DNA of 64,000 nt, taken from the NCBI GenBank assembly GCA_029553475.1, contig JAKPKV010000114.1, forward strand, positions 62,001 through 126,000. Direction: 5' to 3'. Of the stretch, positions 51,876-61,113 are shown piece after piece (positions within the stretch are counted from its first letter, which is position 1; every line of letters starts with the position of its first letter). The notes beneath the pieces were generated by a model. The model was not told the DNA's origin, did no database searches, and saw only the letters and a program-made list of their open reading frames with translations. The translations under genes were made by a program, and so were the position numbers. The stretch is from Armatimonadota bacterium. Its GTDB lineage: Bacteria; Armatimonadota; Hebobacteria; CAIYQO01.

Positions 51876-53078
51876 TTACCCGCCGGCCATGTTGTCGCCC
51901 TCCGACAGGCCCGTCCCCTCCCGCGGGAAGAGCTGCGGGGCGGCATCATACAGGCGAAGCTGGGCCATCAGGTAGCACAGCGTGGATTCCGCCCCCTGGT
52001 TGCCGTTGGCGCCGCTGGCATGCAGCCCGTCATGGCACCCGCCGCTGAGCGGATTATACATCGGCACGCCCAGGATATTCATGCCGTAGAACCAGTTCAT
52101 CGCGCGAATGGCCGCGACCAGATACTCCGCCTCGCCGGTGAGGCGATGCGCGAGCAGGTTCACCTCGACCATCGCGCCCGCGTCAATCGGCTGCTGATCA
52201 AAAAGCGCCCGCTCCTCGCCGTAGGTATACCAGCCGTGGCAGCCGACGAGCGACAGGCAGCCCTCGGTGAAGAGCTCATGGTTGAGAAAGGCCAGACTCT
52301 CGAACCCGACCTCCAGGCACGCCTGATCGTCCATCAGGCTGCCGGCGCGCAGCAGCGCCTCCGGCAGCCGGGCATTGGCGTAGGTCAACGCCGGCAAAAA
52401 CCACGGCCAGTCCGGCAGCCGCTCCGCCGCGTACCGCGCGCGCAGCCTGTCCGCCAGCGGCCGCGCCAGCCGCGCGGCCTCCTCGCGCAGCGCCGCCCGT
52501 TCGCTGTACGCGCTCAGTCCCAGCAGCGCGTACGCCTGACCGTGCGGCGCGTCCGTCGCCAGTAGGTGCGGGTATAACCGGTGGAACATCTCGCGCGCGG
52601 GCACCGCCAGGTATTCCTCATCCAGCGTCGCCACGTGCCCCAGCGCCCACAGCGTGCGGCCGTGGCAATCCGGCGATCCTTCCTCATCCAGGTACGTGCG
52701 CGAGTAATCAATGAAGTTGCGCACGGTGCCGTTGGGCCGCTGCATGTAGAAGAGAAAGGCGAGATACCGCACCATCAGCTCATGGGCCTGCGCGTCGCCG
52801 AACAGGCGAAAATACTGGTGCGCCACGATCAGCGCGCGGCTGTTGTCATCCACGCAATAGCCCGTGGAGTAATCCGGAAACCAGAATTTGGCGTGCTGAA
52901 TCACCCCGCAGTCATCGGTCAGCCGATACAGGTGCTGCAACGTCGGCCGCGGCCAGGACTTCGTGTGCATCATGGTCACGCTCCCGCCGATCCGGGCCTC
53001 CCCCACCGCGCCCGGCCGGATTCCGGCCAGGATATCTTCCCCGCTGGGCGTCGTTGTCATGCTCCGCATGTGCGCCAT
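51876..53078 (-). CDS. helical-toroid glycosyl-hydrolase-like partner of a glycosyltransferase
   Basis: A protein of up to 400 residues. It looks like an alpha/alpha toroid: STGYCVDDNSRALIVAHQYF, DCHGRTLWALGHVATL and MNWFYGMNILGVPMYNPLSG with GGCHDGLHASGANGNQGAES. I know such proteins next to or fused with GT4 glycosyltransferases in glycan and mannan loci. The start is uncertain: ATG 53078 lies six bases after the transferase stop, but GGGAG stands seven bases before ATG 52973, where the conserved part begins. It is in one operon with the glycosyltransferase. Activity unknown. Confidence 0.75.
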   Translation of the reverse strand: MAHMRSMTTTPSGEDILAGIRPGAVGEARIGGSVTMMHTKSWPRPTLQHLYRLTDDCGVIQHAKFWFPDYSTGYCVDDNSRALIVAHQYFRLFGDAQAHELMVRYLAFLFYMQRPNGTVRNFIDYSRTYLDEEGSPDCHGRTLWALGHVATLDEEYLAVPAREMFHRLYPHLLATDAPHGQAYALLGLSAYSERAALREEAARLARPLADRLRARYAAERLPDWPWFLPALTYANARLPEALLRAGSLMDDQACLEVGFESLAFLNHELFTEGCLSLVGCHGWYTYGEERALFDQQPIDAGAMVEVNLLAHRLTGEAEYLVAAIRAMNWFYGMNILGVPMYNPLSGGCHDGLHASGANGNQGAESTLCYLMAQLRLYDAAPQLFPREGTGLSEGDNMAGG

Positions 53079-53084
53079 TCCCCG

Positions 53085-54305
53085 TTATCGCCGTGCCGAC
53101 ACCGGCGCCGGCACGGCGGCCGGCGCACGCAGCTCCGCCAGGCTGTGGAACAGCTGCTGGTACCGCGCGCCCACCTGCGACCAGACCATCGCGCGGCCGT
53201 AGCTCCAGTTCGCCTGCTCCATGCGCGCCTTCAGGCGCGGGTTATCCAGAATGCGCAGGCAGGCCTCCGCCATGCCGCGCGGGTCGCGCGGCGGCACCAA
53301 GATGCCGCGTTCATCACTTAACAGGAAGCGGGCGTAGAGATACGGCGTGGAGACCAGCGGCCGTCCGCAGGCCATCGCATACGCCAGCGTGCCGCTGGTC
53401 ACCTGTTCCAGGTTCAAGTACGGCGTCAGGTAGATGTCCGTCGCCAGCAGGTAGGCCAGCAGCTCCGCTTTGGTGAAATATTTGTCCACGAAGCGCACGT
53501 GCGCCTCCACGCCCAACGCCCGCGCCCGCGCCTGCAGCGATTCCCGGTAGCGCTCGCCCTCCTCCTGCTTCACGACCGGATGGGTCTGCCCGAGAATGTA
53601 GTAGAGCACGTCCGGATGTCGCGCCACGATATACGGCATCGCCTCGATGGCGTGTTCCAGTCCCTTGCCGGCGCTCAACAGGCCGAAGGTGGAGATCAGT
53701 TGGCGACCGTGAACGCCGAGATCCTGCTTGATGGTGTATTTCCGCGCCTTGGACACCGCCGGCGCGCCGTGATGGATCACGTGGATCTTGCCCGGATCCA
53801 CGTCATACACCCGGGCGAGGATGTCAGTCGCGAGCGCGTTCATCACCACCAGCGCGTCCGAGCGGGCGGCCACCCGGCGCAGGTTGCGGCGCATCGCCGC
53901 CGAGGGCTGGCTCAGCACCGTGTGCAGCGTGGTGACCACCGGCGCCTCCACCGCGTCCAGCAGGTCCAGCAGGTGCTCGCACCCCTCCCCGCCGTAAATG
54001 CCGAACTCGTGCTGCACCGAGAGCACGTCAAATTCCCGGCGGTTGATCGCCGCCGCCGCCGCCAGGTAGTCGCCGCGCGTGTCTTCGCGCACCGTGGCGA
54101 ACACGCGGTGATCGTACTGCAGCCCGCGGCCAGGGCGCTCCATCGCCGCCACCTGGCACCGCACGCCGTGCCCATCCACCGCGCGCATGACGTCTTCGGT
54201 AAACGTCGCCAGCCCGCATTCGCGCGGGACAAAGGTACTGAGAAACGCCACCTGCAGTGGCCACGGGGATGGCATCCGCGATGAATACGCCACCGATGCT
54301 TCCAT
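53085..54305 (-). CDS. GT4-type glycosyltransferase
   Basis: A protein of 406 residues. Two Rossmann-like halves are seen: the N-terminal part with FLSTFVPRECGLATFTEDVM and VLSVQHEFGIYGGEGCEHLL, and the C-terminal part with LISTFGLLSAGKGLEHAIEA, VRFVDKYFTKAELLAYLLAT and YLTPYLNLEQVTSGTLAYAM, which ends the family pattern E-X7-E in place (EQVTSGTLAYAMACGRPLVS). It transfers a sugar from an activated donor, as usual for GT4. ATG 54305 has GAGGAG before it; an upstream in-frame ATG has none. It is first in an operon with the toroid gene. Confidence 0.88.
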   Translation of the reverse strand: MEASVAYSSRMPSPWPLQVAFLSTFVPRECGLATFTEDVMRAVDGHGVRCQVAAMERPGRGLQYDHRVFATVREDTRGDYLAAAAAINRREFDVLSVQHEFGIYGGEGCEHLLDLLDAVEAPVVTTLHTVLSQPSAAMRRNLRRVAARSDALVVMNALATDILARVYDVDPGKIHVIHHGAPAVSKARKYTIKQDLGVHGRQLISTFGLLSAGKGLEHAIEAMPYIVARHPDVLYYILGQTHPVVKQEEGERYRESLQARARALGVEAHVRFVDKYFTKAELLAYLLATDIYLTPYLNLEQVTSGTLAYAMACGRPLVSTPYLYARFLLSDERGILVPPRDPRGMAEACLRILDNPRLKARMEQANWSYGRAMVWSQVGARYQQLFHSLAELRAPAAVPAPVSARR

Positions 54306-54451
54306 ACAGCTCCTCTCTCTCCGTGGTGTGGAGGTCGGGCGCGGACGGGGATGTCGCGCGTGCATGATGGAAAGAGTATAGCACCGGCGCGGCGGGGCGC
54401 CACCGCGCGAATGGACCGGGGATCGTGCAACGATGTGGCGGATTTACGACA

Positions 54452-54532
54452 ATCCAGCGCTTTCCCGCCGGGCAGGGAAGCGCTGGATCCGCGCGAAAGG
54501 CGCGGGCGCGCCCGTCCGGGTGCGCCCGCGCC
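54452..54532. terminator. two strong hairpins after the NifU-like gene
   Basis: A 14-bp stem (ATCCAGCGCTTTCCC / GGGAAGCGCTGGAT, 54452-54488) is followed by a perfect 11-bp stem (GGCGCGGGCGC / GCGCCCGCGCC, 54499-54532). Both lie between the stop of the NifU-like gene and the glycosyltransferase start. No T run is present. They may insulate the two transcripts. Confidence 0.55.
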
Positions 54533-54552
54533 GGCAGGGGAGGGGGGCGGAT

Positions 54553-54774
54553 TTACACCGCCACCACCTGAGTGACTTCCGGCACGCGCTCTTTCACCAC
54601 GCGCTCCACGCCGGCCTGCAGCGTCATCTGCGCCATCGGGCAGCCGCCGCAAGCGCCGACCAGCTTCACGCGCACGGTGCCGTCCTCATCCAGGCCCACC
54701 AATTCCACGTCGCCCCCGTCCGCCTGCAAAAAGGGGCGAATCTCGTCAAGTGCCGCACGAACTTTCTCTTCCAT
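54553..54774 (-). CDS. NifU C-terminal-domain (Nfu-type) iron-sulfur scaffold
   Basis: A protein of 73 residues. The whole protein is one Nfu domain: VRAALDEIRPFLQADGGDVE, then VRVKLVGACGGCPMAQMTLQ with the CxxC cluster ligand, and VERVVKERVPEVTQV. It carries or transfers an Fe-S cluster in the cytosol. ATG 54774 gives the normal domain; GGAG precedes it. An upstream in-frame ATG at 54837 lies in a probable promoter region. It stands alone between the RF-like gene and the glycosyltransferase operon. Confidence 0.93.
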   Translation of the reverse strand: MEEKVRAALDEIRPFLQADGGDVELVGLDEDGTVRVKLVGACGGCPMAQMTLQAGVERVVKERVPEVTQVVAV

Positions 54775-54901
54775 CTCACTCTCCTTCCGGACGAACTCTG
54801 GTAATGCTACCAAATCTATCGCATTATGTCTACCCACGTGATGCGTGCTGTACGCATTATACCGAAAGGACGGGGAGCGGTGGAAGGGCGAACCGACACG
54901 C

Positions 54902-55411
54902 TTACGCCTTCAATGGCCCCAGCCCGCAGCGCGCGCGCAGCGCCAGCGCCGCCGTCCACAGCTTCGGGTCGCGATGCAGCAGGTTGATGAAGTTCGTGGT
55001 GGTGATGCCCAGCGCGGCGGCGGCGGGCGCCACGTGCCCCCCGGCCGCCTCCAGCAGATCGAGCAGCGTGGCGAGCACGTCCAGGTAGCGCGGGTTCTCC
55101 GGCGACACCTTCAGCTTGCCGTCGCGGTTGATCTGCGCCGCCACCGCCGCCGGCGGGGTGAAGTGCGCCAAGTCCACCGGCCGGCGCAGGTGCAGCGCCA
55201 GTGCGTAGCGCAGCCGCTTCAATGCCAGCGCCCGGTTCTCCCCCTGCAGCCGCGACTCCCGCGCGAACGCGCCGATGCCCGTCGGCCGGTGCACGATATC
55301 AATGGCGCTGTGCGTCTTATTCCGCGCCTGCCCGCCCGGCCCGCCCGTCCGGCCCGCTTTCCAATCGCACTGCTTCAGGAGCTCGTCATCGGAGAGTTGC
55401 CAGTATTCCAT
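54902..55411 (-). CDS. release-factor-like protein with GGQ motif
   Basis: A protein of 169 residues. The peptidyl-tRNA hydrolysis motif is GRTGGPGGQARNKTHSAIDI, with VHRPTGIGAFARESRLQGEN following, as in the RF-1 domain (PF00472). There is no stop-codon recognition domain. The C-terminal 80 residues (INRDGKLKVSPENPRYLDVL, LLDLLEAAGGHVAPAAAALG) are a helical extension not found in ArfB. Related proteins are annotated as peptide chain release factor-like and may rescue stalled ribosomes. This role is inferred from the GGQ motif. No partner gene is adjacent. Confidence 0.85.
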   Translation of the reverse strand: MEYWQLSDDELLKQCDWKAGRTGGPGGQARNKTHSAIDIVHRPTGIGAFARESRLQGENRALALKRLRYALALHLRRPVDLAHFTPPAAVAAQINRDGKLKVSPENPRYLDVLATLLDLLEAAGGHVAPAAAALGITTTNFINLLHRDPKLWTAALALRARCGLGPLKA

Positions 55412-55761
55412 ACGAACCTGCCCCGGCGCATTTGGCCGTGCCCCGCCCCGCTACCGTTCACCTACGCCCGCGCCGTGTGGGGGAGCCGTCTCGCCCTGCC
55501 GCTCTCGTTCCTCACCACCCTCCGGAGCGCGGACATCCTGTCCGCCCGTCCCCTCCCTACCGAGGGGAGGGGGGCCGACACCAGCGCCGATATGAACGCG
55601 GTACCCGGCCAGTCCACGCCGGTGGACTTCGTGGCTCCAGCCCCGGATTGAAATCCGGGGTAAACTGGGGCCGCGGAGTTGTACTCCGCACGAGTTTGTA
55701 CGCTCTTTGTTCAACGACGGGGTGAGGGCACGCGTGCGGAGTACAACTCCGCGGCCCCAGT
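55412..55761. other. 350-base gap packed with repeats
   Basis: From the left it holds a small palindrome (GCGGACATCCTGTCCGC near 55528), a G/C-run, the two-hairpin repeat copy 2 (55606-55660) and the 36-bp inverted repeat (55657-55768). No gene is seen. The neighbouring genes are both on the minus strand, so this is the 3' side of alaS and the 5' side of the release-factor-like gene. Confidence 0.6.
55606..55660 (+). repeat. two-hairpin dispersed repeat, copy 2
   Basis: This is the second copy of the element at 8783-8836, in opposite orientation. It reads GGCCAGTCC then hairpin GTCCAC-GCCG-GTGGAC (55612-55627), linker TTCGTGGCTCCAG and palindrome CCCCGGATT-GA-AATCCGGGG (55641-55660). One base pair of the first hairpin differs from copy 1 with both sides changed. 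Confidence 0.75.
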
Positions 55762-55768
55762 TTACCCC
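55657..55768. repeat. perfect 36-bp inverted repeat over the alaS stop codon
   Basis: The arms at 55657-55692 and 55733-55768 are exact reverse complements around a 40-base loop. Each arm contains the 30-bp repeat unit found in feoB and at 24197, including GCGGAGT-TGT-ACTCCGC. The right arm includes the last codons and stop of alaS, so the repeat supplies the end of that gene. Confidence 0.92.
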
Positions 55769-58398
55769 CCGATCATCGCCCGCGCTTTCCCAAGCGCCTC
55801 CGGAATCTTCCCCGCGTCTTTGCCGCCCGCCTGGGCGAAGTCGGGGCGGCCGCCGCCGCCGCCGCCGGCGAGCTTCGCCATCTCGCGCACGAGCGCGCCG
55901 GCGTTGACGCGGCCGGTATGGTCGCGCTTCACCTTCACCGCAAACAGCGCCTTGCCATCGGTGGCGGAGGCGAGGACGATCACGTCGGCGACATCCTGCC
56001 CCAGGTATTCGTCCGCCAGGCTGCCCAGCGTGGCGGCGTCGAGGCCGTCGAGGGCGGAGATGAGCACGCGCAGGCCGGCGATCTCTTCCGCCTTCGGCCC
56101 CGCCGCCCCGCCGCCCGCCGCGGCCTTCACCTTCAGCTCGTTGATGCGCGCTTCCTGTTCGCGAATCGTCTTCTGCAGGCCCTCCACGCGGGCCAGGACT
56201 TCGTCACCCGGCGCCTTCAGCGCCAGCGCCAGCTCGCGCACGATGCCCGCCTGCTCGCGCGCCCAGGCGGCGGCTTTGCGCCCGGTCACCGCCTCGATGC
56301 GGCGGATGCCCGCGGCGACGGAGGACTCGGCGATGATCGCGAAGAAGCCCGCCTGCCCGGTGCGGTCGAGGTGCGTGCCGCCGCAGAGCTCGCGGCTGAA
56401 GGTGACGTCGCGGTCGCCGCCGATATTCACCGTACGCACCCACGCGCCGTACTTCTCGCCGAAGAGCGCGGTGTAGCCCGCTTTGCGCGCTTCCTCCAGC
56501 GTCATGTCGCGGATGACCACCGGCTCGTCGTCGAGGATCTTGCCGTAGACCAGCTCTTCCACCTGGCGGATCTCCTCGACGGTGAGCGCCCGCGGGTGGC
56601 TGAAGTCGAAGCGGAGATAATCCTCCTCCACTAGCGACCCCGCCTGCGTGGCGTGTTCGCCCAGCACCCGGTGCAGCGCCCAGTGCAGCAGGTGGGTGCT
56701 GGAGTGCGCGCGGCGGATGGCCTGCCGGCGGGCGCTGTCCACCGCCGCCGTCACGGTGTGGCGCGGGCCGGGCTCGAACTCCTCGTGCCCCTCCAGCGCG
56801 ACCGTATGCAGCACGTGGCCGAATTTGTCCTTTTGCGCGTCCACCACCGGCAGCGCCACGCCGTCGAAGCGCAGGGTGCCGGTGTCGGTGCACTGCCCGC
56901 CGGAAGTAGCGTAGAACGGCGTCGTGTCCAGCACCACGGTGGCGTAGGTGCGGTCGGCGTTCGCCGCAAAGTGCAGCAGCGTCGCCTCCGTCTCCGTCGT
57001 CACGTAGCCGGTGAAGGCGGTGGCCGGCACCTCGGCGCCGAGCATAGCAGCCGCTTCATACCCGAATTTCCCGCCGGCGCGGGCGCGGGCGCGGGCGGCG
57101 TCCATGGCAGCGGTGAAGCCGGCCTCGTCAATGGCCAGTCCCGCCTCCAGCGCCGTCTCCGCCGTCAGCTCCCGCGGGAAGCCGTAGGTGTCATACAGGG
57201 TGAAGACGTCGGCGCCGTTCAGCGCCGTCGCGCCGGCGGCCTTCGCCTGGCCGATGAGCGCGGCCAGCAGCTCTTCGCCGCGCTCCAGCGTGTCGGCGAA
57301 GCGCTCCTCCTCCGCGCGCAGCGTGTCGGCGATGAAGCGCGCGTTGTCGCGCAGCTCGTGATAATGCCCGCCCATCACGCCATCCAGCGTGGGCACCAGT
57401 TGCCAGAGGAAGGGCGCATGGAGGCCCAGCGCGCGGCCGAAGCGGAAGGCGCGGCGGATGATGCGGCGCGCCACGTAGCCGCGCTTACTGTTGGAGGGCA
57501 GCACGCCGTCGGCGATCATGAACGCCGCGCAGCGCAGGTGGTCGGCGATCACGCGCAGCGCCACCGTGCCGGCGGCGTCAGTCTTCTCCAGCTTCGCGAG
57601 GGTCATCGTCTCGATGATGAGCGGGCTGAGCAGGTCGGTGGCGAAATTCGTCGGCACGTCCTGCACCAGGCTGGCGATGCGCTCGAGGCCGGCGCCGGTG
57701 TCAATGCCCGGCGCGGGCAGCGGCCGGTATGCGCCGCCCTGATAATTGAACTGCTGGAAGACGTGGTTCCAGAATTCGACCCAGCGGTCGCAGCCGCAGG
57801 CGGGCGAGGTGCAGTCCGGCCCGCAGGCGAGGTGTTCGCCGCGATCGTAATGCATCTCCGAGCACGGCCCGCACGGCCCGCTGTCGCCCACCGGCCCCCA
57901 CCAGTTCTCTTTCTTGCTCAGCGGGATGATCCGCGCGTCCGGCACGCCGATCTCCAGCCAGAGCTGCTTGGCCTCCAGGTCTTCCCGGTACGGCTCGCCC
58001 GGCTTCGGCTTGTAGTAGGTCACCCACACGCGCTCGGGGTCGAGCCCCAGCCCGCCCTCGCTCTGCGGCAGCGTGGAGAACTCCCACCCCCAGCGCAGCG
58101 TCTCCCGCTTAAAATAGTCGCCGAAGCTGAAGTTGCCCAGCATCTCGAAGAAGGTGTGATGGCGCGCGGTATGGCCGACGTTGTCCAGATCGTCGGTGCG
58201 GGCGCATTTCTGCACGGTGGCCACGCTGCCGTACGGCGGCTCCACCTCGCGGCGGAACCAGGGGACGAACTGCTGCATCCCCGCCGTGGTGAACAGCGTG
58301 GTCGGATCCTCGGGCACCAGCGAGCTGCTCGGCAGCACCGTATGCCCCCGCTCCGCGAAGAAGCGCAAAAACGCCGCGCGAATCTCATTTCCGGTCAT
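55762..58398 (-). CDS. alaS: alanyl-tRNA synthetase
   Basis: A protein of 878 residues, normal length. The N-terminal class II core has FLRFFAERGHTVLPSSSLVP, FTTAGMQQFVPWF and NVGHTARHHTFFEMLGNFSF. Next come EFWNHVFQQFNYQ and GIDTGAGLERIASLVQDVP. The editing domain has RRAHSSTHLLHWALHRVLGE and RELCGGTHLDRTGQAGFFAI with the zinc-site CGGTH. The C-terminal domain ends GGGGGRPDFAQAGGKDAGKI. A Cys-rich insert (HLACGPDCTSPACGCDRWVE) lies in the catalytic domain and may bind metal. It is a single gene with an extended -10 promoter. Its stop codon lies in the 36-bp repeat. Confidence 0.97.
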   Translation of the reverse strand: MTGNEIRAAFLRFFAERGHTVLPSSSLVPEDPTTLFTTAGMQQFVPWFRREVEPPYGSVATVQKCARTDDLDNVGHTARHHTFFEMLGNFSFGDYFKRETLRWGWEFSTLPQSEGGLGLDPERVWVTYYKPKPGEPYREDLEAKQLWLEIGVPDARIIPLSKKENWWGPVGDSGPCGPCSEMHYDRGEHLACGPDCTSPACGCDRWVEFWNHVFQQFNYQGGAYRPLPAPGIDTGAGLERIASLVQDVPTNFATDLLSPLIIETMTLAKLEKTDAAGTVALRVIADHLRCAAFMIADGVLPSNSKRGYVARRIIRRAFRFGRALGLHAPFLWQLVPTLDGVMGGHYHELRDNARFIADTLRAEEERFADTLERGEELLAALIGQAKAAGATALNGADVFTLYDTYGFPRELTAETALEAGLAIDEAGFTAAMDAARARARAGGKFGYEAAAMLGAEVPATAFTGYVTTETEATLLHFAANADRTYATVVLDTTPFYATSGGQCTDTGTLRFDGVALPVVDAQKDKFGHVLHTVALEGHEEFEPGPRHTVTAAVDSARRQAIRRAHSSTHLLHWALHRVLGEHATQAGSLVEEDYLRFDFSHPRALTVEEIRQVEELVYGKILDDEPVVIRDMTLEEARKAGYTALFGEKYGAWVRTVNIGGDRDVTFSRELCGGTHLDRTGQAGFFAIIAESSVAAGIRRIEAVTGRKAAAWAREQAGIVRELALALKAPGDEVLARVEGLQKTIREQEARINELKVKAAAGGGAAGPKAEEIAGLRVLISALDGLDAATLGSLADEYLGQDVADVIVLASATDGKALFAVKVKRDHTGRVNAGALVREMAKLAGGGGGGRPDFAQAGGKDAGKIPEALGKARAMIGG

Positions 58399-58433
58399 TT
58401 TCAGTTACCATCCACGTCGAGAATCAACGCGAC

Positions 58434-58443
58434 AGTATAGCAG
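58434..58443 (-). promoter_or_regulatory. extended -10 promoter of alaS (TGCTATACT)
   Basis: TATACT (58439-58434) is preceded by TG one base upstream of the hexamer on the minus strand, an extended -10. No good -35 is seen. It lies 36 bases before the alaS ATG. Confidence 0.5.
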
Positions 58444-58482
58444 AAAGCGCGGAAATGGGGGAGGGCGGCACCCTATCCCCAG

Positions 58483-58508
58483 CCCCTTCCCCCCGAGGGG
58501 GAAGGGGG
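58483..58508 (-). terminator. G/C hairpin directly after a prepilin gene, repeat copy 2
   Basis: CCCCTTCCCCCC pairs with GGGGGAAGGGGG around a GA loop and starts right after the stop codon at 58509 on the minus strand. No T run follows. The flanking GCTGGGGATAGGGTGCC resembles the element near 46893-46935. Confidence 0.55.
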
Positions 58509-59603
58509 TCAGGGCGTGGCGAATATCTCCAGCTCGCGCAGGCCGTACATGTGCTGGGTGCTGTTGTGGGCGCCGCTGGAGATGACCTGATAGAAGATGG
58601 CGACATCGCGGTAGGGGGTGGCGTCGGAGACCGGCGTCTCGAAGAACTTCAGGTGGCCGTCACTGGCGGCGGGCGGGTCTTTGGGCACGTTGCCGGGGGC
58701 GATGGTGCGCCAGGCTTGCTGGCCGGGGTAGATGCGCCCGCGCAGCTCGACGCGGCAGTTGCCGTAGTGCTTCACGCCACCCTCGTTGGGGAAGACCTTG
58801 AAGGATTTGACCACCATGGGCTGGTTTAGCTGCTCGTAGCCGATATAGATCTGCCCGAGCGCGTTGGGGTTGCCGCCCGGCACCTCCATGCGCATCACCG
58901 CGCTGCTGCTGGTGACGATGCCGTCATACATCAGCGCCAGGCCACCGGTGCCCCACCAGACATTGATGTTGTCCCAGTAGCGGAAGGCGTTGGCGTCGGC
59001 GGGGGTGAGGCGGAAGGGGGTGCCGGCGCCGGTGGCGGGCTTCATGTAGATGCCCTCGCGCCCGAGGACCTCGATCGGCTGCCCCTTGATGACGAGCGCG
59101 CGCGAGGAGCCGTCCATCATGCCCAGCGTCACCGTCTCCTGGTGGCGGGCGGCGATGCTCTCGTTCAGGGTGTTCTCGCGGATGGTGTAGTCACCGTCCA
59201 TTTTCGTCTTGGTCAGGTCGGCCACGGCCAGGCAGTTCACCGGGCTGCTGATATAGGCCATCGGCTTCCCCAGCACCTCGCCGTTGAAGCCGTATTCGGG
59301 CTTGCCGTTGTCACCCTTGCCCGTCAGCGAGGGGCAATCGTAGATGGAGCCGCCGTTATACTCGGCCAGCGCGTGCGCCCACGGCTTGCCGGTGTCCTGG
59401 GGAAATTGCTCCTGATTATCCTGCACGAACATCTGCATGGCCACCACTATCTGCCGCACGTTGCTGAGGCAGGCTGTGGCGCGCGCCTTTTCGCGGGCGC
59501 GGGCGAAGACGGGGAAAAGGATCGCCGCCAGGATCGCGATAATAGCGATGACGACGAGCAACTCGATGAGGGTGAAGCCCCTCGGTGCGTTATTTCCGCG
59601 CAT
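58509..59603 (-). CDS. prepilin-type protein, H-X9-DG-like, with long C-terminal domain
   Basis: A protein of 364 residues. The prepilin N-terminus is [20 protein letters not shown] with Glu at +5, followed by [20 protein letters not shown], the usual helix. Then [20 protein letters not shown] and [20 protein letters not shown], a variant of the H-X9-DG motif, appear. The last 180 residues look like a beta-sandwich ([52 protein letters not shown]), probably discoidin-like. AAAGGAG lies seven bases before the ATG at 59603. It starts 35 bases after the stop of the next prepilin and is probably co-transcribed. Confidence 0.9.
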   Translation of the reverse strand: MRGNNAPRGFTLIELLVVIAIIAILAAILFPVFARAREKARATACLSNVRQIVVAMQMFVQDNQEQFPQDTGKPWAHALAEYNGGSIYDCPSLTGKGDNGKPEYGFNGEVLGKPMAYISSPVNCLAVADLTKTKMDGDYTIRENTLNESIAARHQETVTLGMMDGSSRALVIKGQPIEVLGREGIYMKPATGAGTPFRLTPADANAFRYWDNINVWWGTGGLALMYDGIVTSSSAVMRMEVPGGNPNALGQIYIGYEQLNQPMVVKSFKVFPNEGGVKHYGNCRVELRGRIYPGQQAWRTIAPGNVPKDPPAASDGHLKFFETPVSDATPYRDVAIFYQVISSGAHNSTQHMYGLRELEIFATP

Positions 59604-59638
59604 AGCATGCTCCTTTTGCTGGCGAAGGTACATCATGG

Positions 59639-61063
59639 CTAGTTCACCCCATACTTGCGGGCCAGGTAGCCCATCACCCCCAGCATCTCGCCGCTGGAAA
59701 GGCAACGGTCCTTGTAGACGATGATCTCGGCCACATCGAAAGCGGTCGAACGCGCGTGTTGGTTGGCGTCGCGGGTGGAGCCGATTACCCCGAAGCGGAA
59801 GTTGTTCGGGTTGGGATTCATCGCGACTTCCACCGCGCTGTTCATGCGCGCGAAGGCGGGCAGATTGGCCTCGCGATGGGTGGAGGAAAAGCCGACGATC
59901 TGCCATTTGTCGCGCAGCGCGGCGTAGGCGCCGTAGGTAGTGATGACGTTCTGGTCGGTATTGGTGCCGTCGCGGGTGATGCGCACCTGCAGCCCGTCGG
60001 AGGTGCCCCAGAAGAGGCCGTTGCGATACGCGTGGTTCAGTACACCCAGCATGCAGCCGCTGCCGATGCTGGTGGTGACGGGCCGCACCGCCATCGCCAC
60101 GCTCTGCACCACCTCATCCGCGCCGTAGGCGGTGCCGCCCGCGTTCGGGAACATCAGCGCCCCACCGTTGTTGCCGCTGGCGGTGAAGCGCAGCGCGGGC
60201 TTGCCGTTGCTGGAGTCGGCCAGGTAAGTGGGGGGCGTGCGATAGCGCGTGGTGCCGTCATCCGAGTTGCCTAGTTGGGCGAAATGGCGCACGGTGCGCG
60301 TCGTCATCGGCGTCGGGCTGACGTAGCGCGCCTCGGTGAGGAACGCGGCCGGCGGCGGGCTGACCCATTGATCGATCTGATCGCCGTTCGCCTTGGCCGG
60401 CGTGCCGTCGCTTTTCAGCAACGCGCCCGGCGCGTCGGCGGCAAACCAGAAGGTGATGTCCTCGGGGATGCGCAGGCTGGAGCCGGCGGTTTTGCGCAGC
60501 TCGGCATGACCGTCAACGAAGGCGACGGCGAAGCTGCCGTTATGGCGAAAGGCATAGTCGCTCGGCATCGCCTTGCCGGTGGGGCCGCGCCAGGGCATCA
60601 GGCGCGAAATAAGGTTGGGCCGCCAGCCGGCGGGGCGGTCGGCGTCGGCGACCAATCCCCACCCCTGCGCGTTCCAGTCCGCCACCAGCGCCTCCTCGGT
60701 GGGGGCGAAGACATCGCCCAGCGCGGTGGGCGGGTTGCCCAGCGGGTCGGAATACCCGTAGGTGTTGGTGACGCCCTGGGTGACGTCGCTCGGGCATTTC
60801 ATCACGCCGGCGGGCAGCCCCAGCCCCTCCCACACCGTCTTGGAGGCGGGAAAAGTTTCCCCGTTGTCCTGCACGTTCATCAGGATGGCGGTGGAAATCT
60901 GCCGCACGTTGTTCAGGCAGGAGGTGGCGCGGGCCTTCTCGCGAGCTTTGTTAAAGACCGGAAACAGAATGGCGGCGAGAATGGCGATGATCGCGATCAC
61001 CACCAGCAGTTCGATGAGGGTGAAGCCCGCGCAGCGGGTCCCCCTGCTCCGCAGATGAGACAT
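59639..61063 (-). CDS. prepilin-type protein with C-terminal LamG-like lectin domain
   Basis: A protein of 474 residues. The prepilin motif is [20 protein letters not shown], then [20 protein letters not shown]. An H-X9-DG motif is present as [18 protein letters not shown] near residue 185. The C-terminal 270 residues look like a concanavalin A/LamG fold ([20 protein letters not shown]; final [20 protein letters not shown] and [12 protein letters not shown]). AAAGGAG stands before the ATG at 61063. A pseudopilus or surface fibre carrying a lectin-like domain could bind glycans; this is an inference. A 25-bp operator-like site lies 51-75 bases upstream. Confidence 0.9.
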   Translation of the reverse strand: MSHLRSRGTRCAGFTLIELLVVIAIIAILAAILFPVFNKAREKARATSCLNNVRQISTAILMNVQDNGETFPASKTVWEGLGLPAGVMKCPSDVTQGVTNTYGYSDPLGNPPTALGDVFAPTEEALVADWNAQGWGLVADADRPAGWRPNLISRLMPWRGPTGKAMPSDYAFRHNGSFAVAFVDGHAELRKTAGSSLRIPEDITFWFAADAPGALLKSDGTPAKANGDQIDQWVSPPPAAFLTEARYVSPTPMTTRTVRHFAQLGNSDDGTTRYRTPPTYLADSSNGKPALRFTASGNNGGALMFPNAGGTAYGADEVVQSVAMAVRPVTTSIGSGCMLGVLNHAYRNGLFWGTSDGLQVRITRDGTNTDQNVITTYGAYAALRDKWQIVGFSSTHREANLPAFARMNSAVEVAMNPNPNNFRFGVIGSTRDANQHARSTAFDVAEIIVYKDRCLSSGEMLGVMGYLARKYGVN

Positions 61064-61113
61064 ACCTCTACACTCCTTTCACAAACAAACGTATCATTGC
61101 CAAGGTGAGAGCT

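Noticed and set aside
55451-55725. Open frames over the gap between the release-factor-like gene and alaS.
   Set aside because: Their residues (such as RAEYNSAAPVY) are translations of the 30-bp repeat and the two-hairpin repeat.
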